Of a stretch of 64,000 bases of DNA, positions 8,755 through 15,160 are shown piece by piece. The position numbers and the translations under genes are program-made. The notes below the pieces were generated by a model. It saw nothing but the letters and a program-made list of their open reading frames with translations, searched no databases and was not told where the DNA came from. Origin of the DNA: Pseudaeromonas sharmana (lineage in GTDB: Bacteria > Pseudomonadota > Gammaproteobacteria > Enterobacterales > Aeromonadaceae); NCBI RefSeq assembly GCF_042649925.1, contig NZ_JBHSAF010000002.1:222539-286538 (forward strand), given 5' to 3'. How positions within the stretch are numbered: the stretch's first letter is position 1; every line of letters begins with the position of its first letter.

Positions 8755-9682
8755 CTATATCTTTTTTAGTTCTTCATGGTGAATTAATTGTACACCAACT
8801 GATGCAGCCAATTGCTTTGCCGAAGAGGTATACGTGTGATTTGAAACAACATAAGCTTCATCTGCATTATAAAACTCCTTAGCTGAAAAAAATTTCTTGC
8901 ACTGCTTTATTCCCTACAGGTTGATTGTACATTTTACATTGCAAAACAATTCTCTTTCCATTTTTTTCAGCTATAACATCAGCTCCCTGATCACCTGACT
9001 TGGGAGTATTAAATGACTTCCAGTTGTTTTCTTTGAGAATTCTAGAGCATAGCGTTTCGTATTCATACGGAGATACAATTGAGTTGAAATCTATATCTTC
9101 AGGCTCATCGCTTGCTAACTCAGCAATATAACTCGTCAGGATTCTTGAGCAAAACTCCAATTTGGAATCTGAATAACCAAGCTTTTTAAGAATGAATTTT
9201 TTAGCTTCCGTTATGAATTGTGAGTCATCTATTTCATCGTATTCATCCGTGAAAGAAAGCTGTTGATATTTTCTAATTAATACATCTCTATATGTGTCAG
9301 CTTCATTAAACAGGGGGGTAACTAACTCTTCAATCAGTCCGTTCTTATCAAGAATCATGCTCTGTAGTGTTTTCGACTCATTTATATCAGTTGAGATGAA
9401 TGCTTGAAATACAGTTTCATTTGTTTCTTCAATGTATGTTTTACATCTATTAAAATCGTAAGGCTTATTCATTCTCAACAAAATGCCAACATGCGAGTTA
9501 TCTTCACATGAATTTACTATTTTCCGATCAATCTCTATACCTGAGAGTTCAACTGGCATAATTGTTTCATGCGTTACTAAATATGTGGTATCCGTTAACG
9601 ATAGGCATCCAACTGAAAGACCAGTTACAACCACATCTTTTGAGTTTGATGTAAAAAAATCGTTTAATTCAATATAAGCCAT
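8755..9682 (-). CDS. Mrr-type restriction endonuclease-like protein, frameshifted in a T7 run
   Basis: The N-terminal 200 residues are not recognised. The C-terminal part is an Mrr-cat nuclease domain of the PD-(D/E)XK superfamily: YETLCSRILKENNWKS, then SGDQGADVIAEKNGKR with the metal-binding Asp, then VLQCKMYNQPVGNKAVQE with the QxK motif. The open frame stops at 8879 after AVQEIFFS. Just before that, the minus strand has T7 (A7 on plus, 8886-8892). Dropping one T gives AVQEIFSAKEFYNADEAYVV and so on to TAG at 8755-8757, which completes the expected domain. The gene is either freshly inactivated near its end, read through by slippage, or a sequencing artefact. The catalytic residues lie before the shift. 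Confidence 0.7.
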
Positions 9683-9714
9683 ATATCAATCCTGATTTTA
9701 TTTTGGCATTAAAC

Positions 9715-9877
9715 TCGTAGGTTGGACTGAATAAAATGAAGCCAGCGTTTACCGCGTTTAAGTTAAATGCCATGGTCGAGCCGTAATATTGTTTTAACCA
9801 GCTGCGTTGTTAATTTATAAAAGACGTTAGCCGCTCGGTAAACGTTGGGCTTCGCATGCTCAGCCCAACCTACGTGC
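9715..9877 (-). repeat. palindrome-ended repeat, copy D
   Basis: 163 bp, same orientation as A-C. The left arm is slightly decayed (GTTGGACTGA, and AAGCCAGCG in place of AAGCCCAACG), while the right arm is perfect. It truncates the IS3 orfA at 9877/9878. Confidence 0.9.
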
Positions 9878-10108
9878 TTGCTCGAGTAACTTGCCTTCAG
9901 GTTTCGGCTCTTTCTTGGCGGTAGGCATACCAAATTTTCCTTCACGATATTCTTTGCGCCAACGAGACAACATGAAGGGGTGAATGTCCAGAGCTTGCGC
10001 GACTTCTTTCACGGAGCGAGCCGGATCATGGCTCCACCGCACGGCCTTAACCTTGAACTCGATAGTGTATTTGTGAGTCCGTTTCCCAGTGATGTAAGCA
10101 GGCATCAT
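9878..10108 (-). pseudogene. IS3-family transposase OrfA, 3'-truncated
   Basis: The minus strand encodes ITGKRTHKYTIEFKVKAVRW, DPARSVKEVAQALDIHPFML and SRWRKEYREGKFGMP, the N-terminal helix-turn-helix of IS3-group OrfA. About 75 codons remain. The leucine-zipper part, the frameshift window and orfB are missing because repeat copy D replaces them. Orientation agrees with the orfB tail at 6738-6764. Confidence 0.85.
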
Positions 10109-10133
10109 TGACCTCGATTTCGGTTAGTGATGC

Positions 10134-10159
10134 GTGTCCACTAAAGCGGGGCAAGTCCA
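10134..10159 (-). repeat. IS3 left terminal inverted repeat
   Basis: On the minus strand the tip is TGGACTTGCCCCGCTTTAGT and continues GGACAC. It pairs with the other tip at 6698 through the shared TTGCCCCG and GACACG blocks. Confidence 0.7.
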
Positions 10160-10185
10160 CGTCCTACTTGAGCAATTTGTTAGCT
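10160..10185 (-). repeat. attC-like site, proximal half (R'' side)
   Basis: The minus strand reads AGCTAACAAATTGCTCAAG just after the stop codon of the LRAT-like gene, which is where an attC R'' box belongs. The site is cut off after about 26 bp by the IS3 end. Its other half is at 6644-6697. Confidence 0.55.
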
Positions 10186-10193
10186 TACGGGCA

Positions 10194-10733
10194 TCAAATA
10201 TCCCAAACCCGCCACTCAATAGAATTACCGTTGTTCATATTTTTTTTGATGGAGTATTCAACCGAAGCAAAAAAATTTGACGAGTTTTCAAATTCACCAG
10301 TTATACACCCTGTTGTAAATTGATGGCAATTGTCTTTAAGTAGATGATAATTTCTTCTGGATCTAGTCATCATTTCTGCACGATTTGCTATATGTTCACC
10401 ACCCAAAGGTTCAACTCCGTTACAAGCTACATATATTGACATTGCATTTGTGCCATCAATAAACATTTCAGGTGTGGCAACCCGTATTTCACCTGTACCT
10501 AATAATTCAACAATTCGATTATTGCCAATATAAACACCCGTATGCTCAGCACCAAATAGTGAGCAATGTAAGATAGAACCTTTTATGGGGTTAACTTTAT
10601 CCCGAAGCACATTATCGACAAAACTCTTTTTCAAGCTTCCCATTGGTGTGTGTTCGTTTACATATGAATTTACTTTATTGGTTACAAGGTAAGTGCTAAG
10701 AATTTTTAATGCTGGCATTATAAATGGGAACAT
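10194..10733 (-). CDS. LRAT-like (permuted papain-fold) protein, cassette-borne
   Basis: A 179 aa protein with the core of the lecithin-retinol-acyltransferase/NlpC-P60 superfamily. GSILHCSLFGAEHTGVYIGN carries the conserved histidine, and LLKDNCHQFTTGCITG carries the NC motif with the catalytic cysteine (compare NCEHF in LRAT proteins). Family members are acyltransferases, phospholipases or thiol peptidases; which activity applies here is unknown. The N-terminal segment MFPFIMPALKILSTYLV is hydrophobic and could attach it to a membrane. AAAGGAGT precedes the start. The gene sits between two attC-like sites in the same orientation as its neighbours, so it is a gene cassette. Confidence 0.75.
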   Translation of the reverse strand: MFPFIMPALKILSTYLVTNKVNSYVNEHTPMGSLKKSFVDNVLRDKVNPIKGSILHCSLFGAEHTGVYIGNNRIVELLGTGEIRVATPEMFIDGTNAMSIYVACNGVEPLGGEHIANRAEMMTRSRRNYHLLKDNCHQFTTGCITGEFENSSNFFASVEYSIKKNMNNGNSIEWRVWDI

Positions 10734-10749
10734 TCAAACTCCTTTTGTA

Positions 10750-10805
10750 AGCTAACTTCTAATTGTGGGGCAGCGTAGCTGTCCCACACTAATTATTTGT
10801 TAGGC
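10750..10805 (-). repeat. attC-like recombination site (complete)
   Basis: On the minus strand: R'' box GCCTAAC containing the TAA stop of the upstream gene, AAATAATTAG, a stem GTGGGACAGC / GCTGCCCCAC with one extra-helical difference, AATTAGAA, and R' box GTTAGCT. The length of 56 bp, the boxes and the folded arms match integron attC sites. Overlap of the stop codon with R'' is usual for cassettes. Confidence 0.75.
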
Positions 10806-11519
10806 GTATATTTTAATGCAGTAAAAAATTGTTAGAACAGTTCCGAACACTGTCAAAGATGAACCTAAATGGCTTATATATCTGAATAATCTAAATTTTA
10901 ATATAGCAGCCCAAGAAGAGTACAAATTTTCGTATGCCATCAATTCATCTGTAGGGTTCAAACCTGTTGCTGTAACAACAGATGCTTGTTCGTCTTTACC
11001 TTTTAATAAAGTAGTGCTTGCTGCTGCTCTATAACGGTAAAGCGTATAAGCATTTTTTCTTAACGGCAGATCAAAAAAATCGTCTAATACAGTTGGTACA
11101 TCAACTTTAATATGATGTGTACCAACATTAATTGGTACTGTAGCATTGCTCAGGTTCGCAACTATTTTAGATCCATCTAGCTGCTTGCTTACTCTTGTTC
11201 TTGATAAGAATGGCCAACGTCTCCATCTCTCTTGCTTTAAAATGTCTGTAAATAAAATGTCAGTATTCTCAAGGACTCGTTCAAGCAAATCCCTTTCCCA
11301 AATGCCACCAATTGAAGAAAGAGCAGAGCCAAAAGTTGCAATTATTGCCCCAGTTGAGATCAATAAAACTAATGTCGAATTTTTCTCAATGCTAGCCCAA
11401 TATAGAATTTTATATGATATGACCAACGAAATTGCGTAAAGGGAAAAAACAATAATTTTGTGTTTAATGAGTTCATTGTTTTTCTCCTCTTGCTTTTCCT
11501 TAGAATTTTCCAATTTCAT
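10800..11519 (-). CDS. cassette-borne membrane protein of unknown function
   Basis: A 239 aa protein, not recognised. After a charged start (KEKQEEKNNELIKHK) come two membrane helices (IIVFSLYAISLVISYKILYW and LVLLISTGAIIATFGSAL). A soluble middle of about 130 aa follows, then a last helix (SLTVFGTVLTIFYCIKIY) directly before the stop. The layout recalls small two-plus-one-helix effector or sensor proteins, but no motif proves a function. The start at 11519 is preceded by a GTTAGGC box at 11537-11543 (minus strand) and the stop lies inside the next attC-like site, so this is a complete cassette. Confidence 0.65.
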   Translation of the reverse strand: MKLENSKEKQEEKNNELIKHKIIVFSLYAISLVISYKILYWASIEKNSTLVLLISTGAIIATFGSALSSIGGIWERDLLERVLENTDILFTDILKQERWRRWPFLSRTRVSKQLDGSKIVANLSNATVPINVGTHHIKVDVPTVLDDFFDLPLRKNAYTLYRYRAAASTTLLKGKDEQASVVTATGLNPTDELMAYENLYSSWAAILKFRLFRYISHLGSSLTVFGTVLTIFYCIKIYA

Positions 11520-11536
11520 TCCTTACTGGTTTATAC

Positions 11537-11600
11537 GCCTAACAATCGTTTTTAAGTGGTGAAATGCCACCTATCGTGAACATTCTTATCATCTATCACG
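11537..11600 (-). repeat. degenerate attC/attI-like box
   Basis: The minus strand has GTTAGGC at 11543-11537, 18 bp before the first cassette gene, preceded by a weak stem (GGTG-GCATTT-CACC). No clear R'' partner is visible, so this may be the edge of the array, a decayed attC or an attI remnant. No integrase gene follows it. Confidence 0.4.
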
Positions 11601-12365
11601 CACACGCTCGTCGAGATGGCACTTCTATCCCGTTATCCCCGCACAGTTTTTCCAACGGAGCAAACTGGCGTAGGGATAGGCGGCAAAACCGCCGCCGAGC
11701 GCGCATCTGGACTCACTAGGGCCGTTCACGAGCAACGCCAGCAAACAGGCTGGCTACCGCCCCTGACTTGCGGCTGTCACAGTGCCGATGGGGGCGGGCG
11801 CACCCTGTCAGCGATGACAGACGGCTTGCGCTTATTGAGTCCCTAGGCTAGCGCAATCGTTTTTCTGTGGGAATGGCTTCGTGGGCGCAAGATCATGGTT
11901 TCTTACGTTTTTATTCAATCGTGGGGCAACTCACCCTCCGCGCGGTCAACGTCAGGCTCTTGCTGTTGGCGCCGTGTGCCGGGCCGAGCAGAGCAGCGCT
12001 CGATGCCTGAGCTCTTGCTGTTGGCCCCGTCTGGCTGGCCGAGGAGCGAACGCAGGGCGCGGTGGCGAGACAGGATGTCGAGCCAGTTATCGCCGCGTCA
12101 GGAACGCGTCGATAACGGACCGCAAGCCCGCAGCGAGTGACGAGGGAACCCGCAGGGCCAGGCTGCCGGGGATGCCCGGGATCGCCAAGGGGGCGGCAAG
12201 GCCCCCTTGGCACGCCCCCGCCGAGCGGCAGGTGGGCAATCCATCGTTGCCGACACAGGGCGGAACGGACCCGCCCGATCCAACCAACCATTTCGGAAAG
12301 CCACCACGTGGTTAACGTTGGGCGGCGCTCAACGCTCAGCGCCAAGCGACCCGAGCCGCCGTGCG
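11601..12365. other. GC-rich region without a recognisable gene
   Basis: Every long ORF here is an arginine/proline-rich GC artefact without family features. Visible structure: an imperfect direct repeat (GCTCTTGCTGTTGGC at 11956 and again at 12011, period 55 bp) and a perfect 9-bp inverted repeat CCAAGGGGG / CCCCCTTGG at 12185-12210. Composition differs sharply from the AT-rich cassettes. It may be plasmid- or ICE-derived non-coding DNA, possibly an oriT remnant; that is inference only. Confidence 0.45.
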
Positions 12366-12824
12366 CTATGGCGCCGCACTGTCGGTCAGATCGCGCATAA
12401 AGTGCTTCTGATCCTTTTCATGCGCAAAACCGACGCGGCGGTAGAAGTGGTGCGCAGCCTCGCGGCTGGCGCCGGAGTTGGCGCGCAGAAACGCCAGCTG
12501 GTGCTGGCGGGCATAGTCGGCGGCGTGGTCCAGCAGGCGGCGGCCGATGCCCTGCTGCTGGTGCGCACTGGCCACCACCAGCGCCGTGATGTTCAGGCCG
12601 GGGGCCAGATAGAGGGTGACGTAGCGCTGGCAGGCGAGGTAGCCGGCGATGGCGCCGTCGACGCAGGCCAGCCACACCGGTTCGCCGTGCTGCTGCAGCC
12701 AGGCCAGCCGCTGGCGCAGCTGCTCCGGCGTGGTGGCATAGCCCAGTTGGGCCGATAGCGCCGCCAGCGCCGTGGCGTCATTGAGGGTGGCAGCGCGGAT
12801 CTGCAGCGGGGTGAGGGTCGTCAT
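12366..12824 (-). CDS. GNAT-family N-acetyltransferase
   Basis: A 152 aa single-domain acetyl-CoA-dependent acetyltransferase. Motif A is seen as ITALVVASAHQQQGIGRRLL (Q-x-x-G-I-G for CoA pyrophosphate binding), followed by the motif B helix EAAHHFYRRVGFAHEKDQKHF. Length and order fit simple GNAT proteins. The start at 12824 follows GGAG. The gene marks the return to normal chromosomal composition after the island. Acceptor substrate unknown. Confidence 0.85.
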   Translation of the reverse strand: MTTLTPLQIRAATLNDATALAALSAQLGYATTPEQLRQRLAWLQQHGEPVWLACVDGAIAGYLACQRYVTLYLAPGLNITALVVASAHQQQGIGRRLLDHAADYARQHQLAFLRANSGASREAAHHFYRRVGFAHEKDQKHFMRDLTDSAAP

Positions 12825-12971
12825 GGCGTGGCTCCGGTCGTCGGTAATCAGGCGGCGGCCAGCATGCGCCGGCCAGGGTCAGATGGCAACCCTGGCACTC
12901 GCGGCGGTATGTGAGGTGGCGACCTGCGGCCCCGCGGCCCGCGATGTCCGTCGCCGCTGAGGGACGGGTTA

Positions 12972-13000
12972 CGACCGCTGGCACTGGCTATCGACCGCTG
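12972..13000 (+). promoter_or_regulatory. LytTR-type direct repeat upstream of cstA
   Basis: The 9-mer CGACCGCTG occurs at 12972 and at 12992, a period of 20 bp, about two helical turns. LytTR regulators bind pairs of direct repeats spaced this way, and the known E. coli BtsR motif begins ACC(G/A)CT. The pair lies just upstream of a -35 element, where an activator would bind. Confidence 0.6.
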
Positions 13001-13013
13001 ACCTTGCCGGCGC

Positions 13014-13041
13014 TTGGCTCTGGCCGGCGGCGGCCTAGAGT
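13014..13041 (+). promoter_or_regulatory. predicted cstA promoter
   Basis: TTGGCT (13014-13019) and TAGAGT (13036-13041) are separated by 16 bp. This weak sigma-70 promoter would need an activator, consistent with the direct repeat at 12972-13000. The leader to the cstA start is about 40 nt. Confidence 0.45.
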
Positions 13042-13087
13042 GGTCAGCTGACGGCCCGGGTCGGGCCACTGGACATGGAGATTCCGT

Positions 13088-14932
13088 ATGCAACACGCCA
13101 TCACGTTTGTCATCGCGGCCCTGTGCATCCTTGCCATCGCGTATCGCCTGTACGGCGTATTCTTTGTGCGCAAGGTGCTGATGGCCGACGATGCCCAGGT
13201 TACCCCTTCACACCAGCTGGAGGACGGCAAGAACTATGTGCCGACCAACCGCTGGGTCAACTTTGGTCAGCACTTTGCGGCGATTGCGGCGGCGGGGCCG
13301 CTGGTCGGCCCGGTGCTGGCGGCGCAGTTCGGCTATCTGCCGAGCTTCTTGTGGCTGCTGATCGGCTGTGTGGTCGGCGGTGCGGTGCACGATACCGTGG
13401 TGCTGTTCGCGTCGATGCAGCATCAGGGCAAGTCGCTCTCCGAGGTGGCCAAGGCCGAACTCGGGCCGATGGCCGGCTGGTGCACCGGGCTCGCCATGCT
13501 GTTCATCATCACCATCACCATGGCGGGTTTGTCGATGGTGGTGGTGCACGCGCTGGAGCGCAACGCCTGGGGCGTGTTTGCGGTGTTTATGACGATCCCG
13601 ATCTCCATGGTGGTCGGGCTGTGGCACAAACTGACCGGCAACCTGAGCGCGGCCTCGTGGGTCGGTTTCATTGCGGTGCTGGCGTGCGTGTTTATCGGCC
13701 CGTATGTGCAGCAGAGTGCGTTCGGTGAGTGGCTGACGCTGCGTGCCGACACCATCAGCCTGGCGCTGCCGATCTATGCGTTCTTCGCAACCGCGCTGCC
13801 GGTGTGGCTGCTGCTGACGCCGCGCGGCTATATCTCCAGCTTCATGAAGATCGGCGTGTTCGGCGCCCTGGTCATCGGCGTCATCTGCATCAATCCGCAG
13901 ATCCAGTTCCCGGCGCTGACGCAGTTCATCCACGGTGGCGGCCCGGTGCTGGGTGGTCCGGTGTGGCCGTTTATCTCCATCACCATCGCCTGTGGCGCCA
14001 TCTCCGGTTTCCATGCGTTCATCGGCTCCGGCACCACGCCGAAGCTGGTCGACAAGTGGAGTGACATCCTGCCGGTGGCGTTCGGTGCCATGCTGGCCGA
14101 GTGCGTGGTCGGGGTGATGGCGTTGATTGCCGCCACCGCGCTGCATCCGGCGGACTACTTCGCGATCAATGCCACGCCGGAGGCGTTCGCCAAGCTCGGC
14201 ATGACGGTGGTGGATCTGCCCATGCTCTCCCAGGAGATCGGCATGGATCTGCATGGCCGCACCGGTGGCGCCGTGACGCTGGCGGTGGGCATGTCCTACA
14301 TCTTCACCAAGGTGCCCTGGTTCAGCCACCTGGCTTCCTACTTCTTCCAGTTCGTCGTGATGTTCGAGGCGGTGTTCATCCTGACGGCGGTGGACTCCGG
14401 CACCCGGGTGTCGCGCTACCTGATCCAGGACTTCTTCGGTGAGTTCTATGCGCCGCTCAAGCGCATCGACTGGATGCCGGGCGCCATCGGTGCCAGCGTG
14501 CTGGCCTGCGTGATGTGGGGCTACCTGCTGATGTCCGGCGATATCGGCTCGGTGTGGGCGCTGTTCGGGGTGTCGAACCAGCTGATGGCCTCGGTGGGCC
14601 TCATCATCGGCGCCACCATCATCTTGCGCATGGCGCAGAAGCGCCGCTACGTGCTGACCTGCCTGATCCCGCTGGCCTACCTGTTCGTCACCGTCAACTA
14701 CGCCGGTTACTGGATGATGAGCCATGTCTACTTCAACAGCGCGGCCAAGGGTTACAACCCGCTGAACGGCATCATCTCGCTGGTGATGCTGGTGCTGGGA
14801 GTGCTGATCCTGCTGTCGGCGCTGCGCAAGTGGCGTGAGCTGTGGCTGGCGCGCGCCGAGCGTCCACTCGGCCGGGCGGCTACCCGCAGTCAGGTGGCCA
14901 CGCCGCTGGCGGTGAAATCTGCCGCCCAGTAG
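13088..14932 (+). CDS. cstA: CstA-family pyruvate/peptide transporter
   Basis: Inner-membrane carrier of the CstA/BtsT family, which imports pyruvate (and was first linked to peptides) during carbon limitation. The 614 aa sequence is hydrophobic throughout, with the characteristic N-terminal block NYVPTNRWVNFGQHFAAIAA, then AGPLVGPVLAAQFGYLPSFL, GGAVHDTVVLFASMQHQG and FHAFIGSGTTPK. It is shorter than the roughly 700 aa E. coli CstA and ends soon after the last helices. GGAG at 13076 supports the start. The LytTR-type repeat upstream ties it to the BtsSR pair at 220-2630. A terminator follows. Confidence 0.92.
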   Translation: MQHAITFVIAALCILAIAYRLYGVFFVRKVLMADDAQVTPSHQLEDGKNYVPTNRWVNFGQHFAAIAAAGPLVGPVLAAQFGYLPSFLWLLIGCVVGGAVHDTVVLFASMQHQGKSLSEVAKAELGPMAGWCTGLAMLFIITITMAGLSMVVVHALERNAWGVFAVFMTIPISMVVGLWHKLTGNLSAASWVGFIAVLACVFIGPYVQQSAFGEWLTLRADTISLALPIYAFFATALPVWLLLTPRGYISSFMKIGVFGALVIGVICINPQIQFPALTQFIHGGGPVLGGPVWPFISITIACGAISGFHAFIGSGTTPKLVDKWSDILPVAFGAMLAECVVGVMALIAATALHPADYFAINATPEAFAKLGMTVVDLPMLSQEIGMDLHGRTGGAVTLAVGMSYIFTKVPWFSHLASYFFQFVVMFEAVFILTAVDSGTRVSRYLIQDFFGEFYAPLKRIDWMPGAIGASVLACVMWGYLLMSGDIGSVWALFGVSNQLMASVGLIIGATIILRMAQKRRYVLTCLIPLAYLFVTVNYAGYWMMSHVYFNSAAKGYNPLNGIISLVMLVLGVLILLSALRKWRELWLARAERPLGRAATRSQVATPLAVKSAAQ

Positions 14933-14983
14933 GTCGCTGAAGGTGCGTCCGAACGGCCGCATGGAGTGATGTCCCTTGAGCTT

Positions 14984-15007
14984 GCCCCGCCTGTGCGGGG
15001 CTTTTTT
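14984..15007 (+). terminator. Rho-independent terminator of cstA
   Basis: Stem GCCCCGC / GCGGGGC with a 4-nt loop, followed by six T. Confidence 0.85.
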
Positions 15008-15160
15008 GTTGCTACTCGCAACGAGTCGTGGAGAGCGAGACCCCTCCTTGGGGGAGAGGCATGCTCGATTTTTGTGCGTTACTGCGTTGCGACGGCAAGG
15101 TGAAAGGAGGATCCTTGGCAAACTATACTCAGAGCGAGCCAATTACAGTCAGGAGCTATG

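Larger units (their letters stand above)
6698..10159 (-). mobile_element. IS3-family element with its core replaced by repeat-bounded passenger genes
   Basis: The two ends are imperfect inverted repeats that both begin TG. On the plus strand the 6698 end reads TGATGTTGCCCCGATAAAAT, and on the minus strand the 10159 end reads TGGACTTGCCCCGCTTTAGT; both continue to GACACG about 21-26 bp in. Inside the right end the minus strand encodes TPIEYEKAA-stop, the usual C-terminus of IS3 OrfB. Inside the left end is the start of orfA. The roughly 900 bp expected between them is absent. In its place are repeat A, repeat B, a 423-codon gene, repeat C, an Mrr-like gene and repeat D. Flanking 3-5 bp (GTGAA and CGTCC) do not form an obvious target duplication. 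It cannot transpose on its own. Confidence 0.75.

Noticed and set aside
6700..9880. CRISPR array
   Set aside because: The repeats are 163-245 bp, few, palindrome-ended and separated by genes, not by uniform short spacers.
11616..12400. Integrase or other gene in the GC-rich block
   Set aside because: All six frames were considered; the ORFs are Arg/Pro-rich and no tyrosine-recombinase motif (R...HxxR...Y) was seen.
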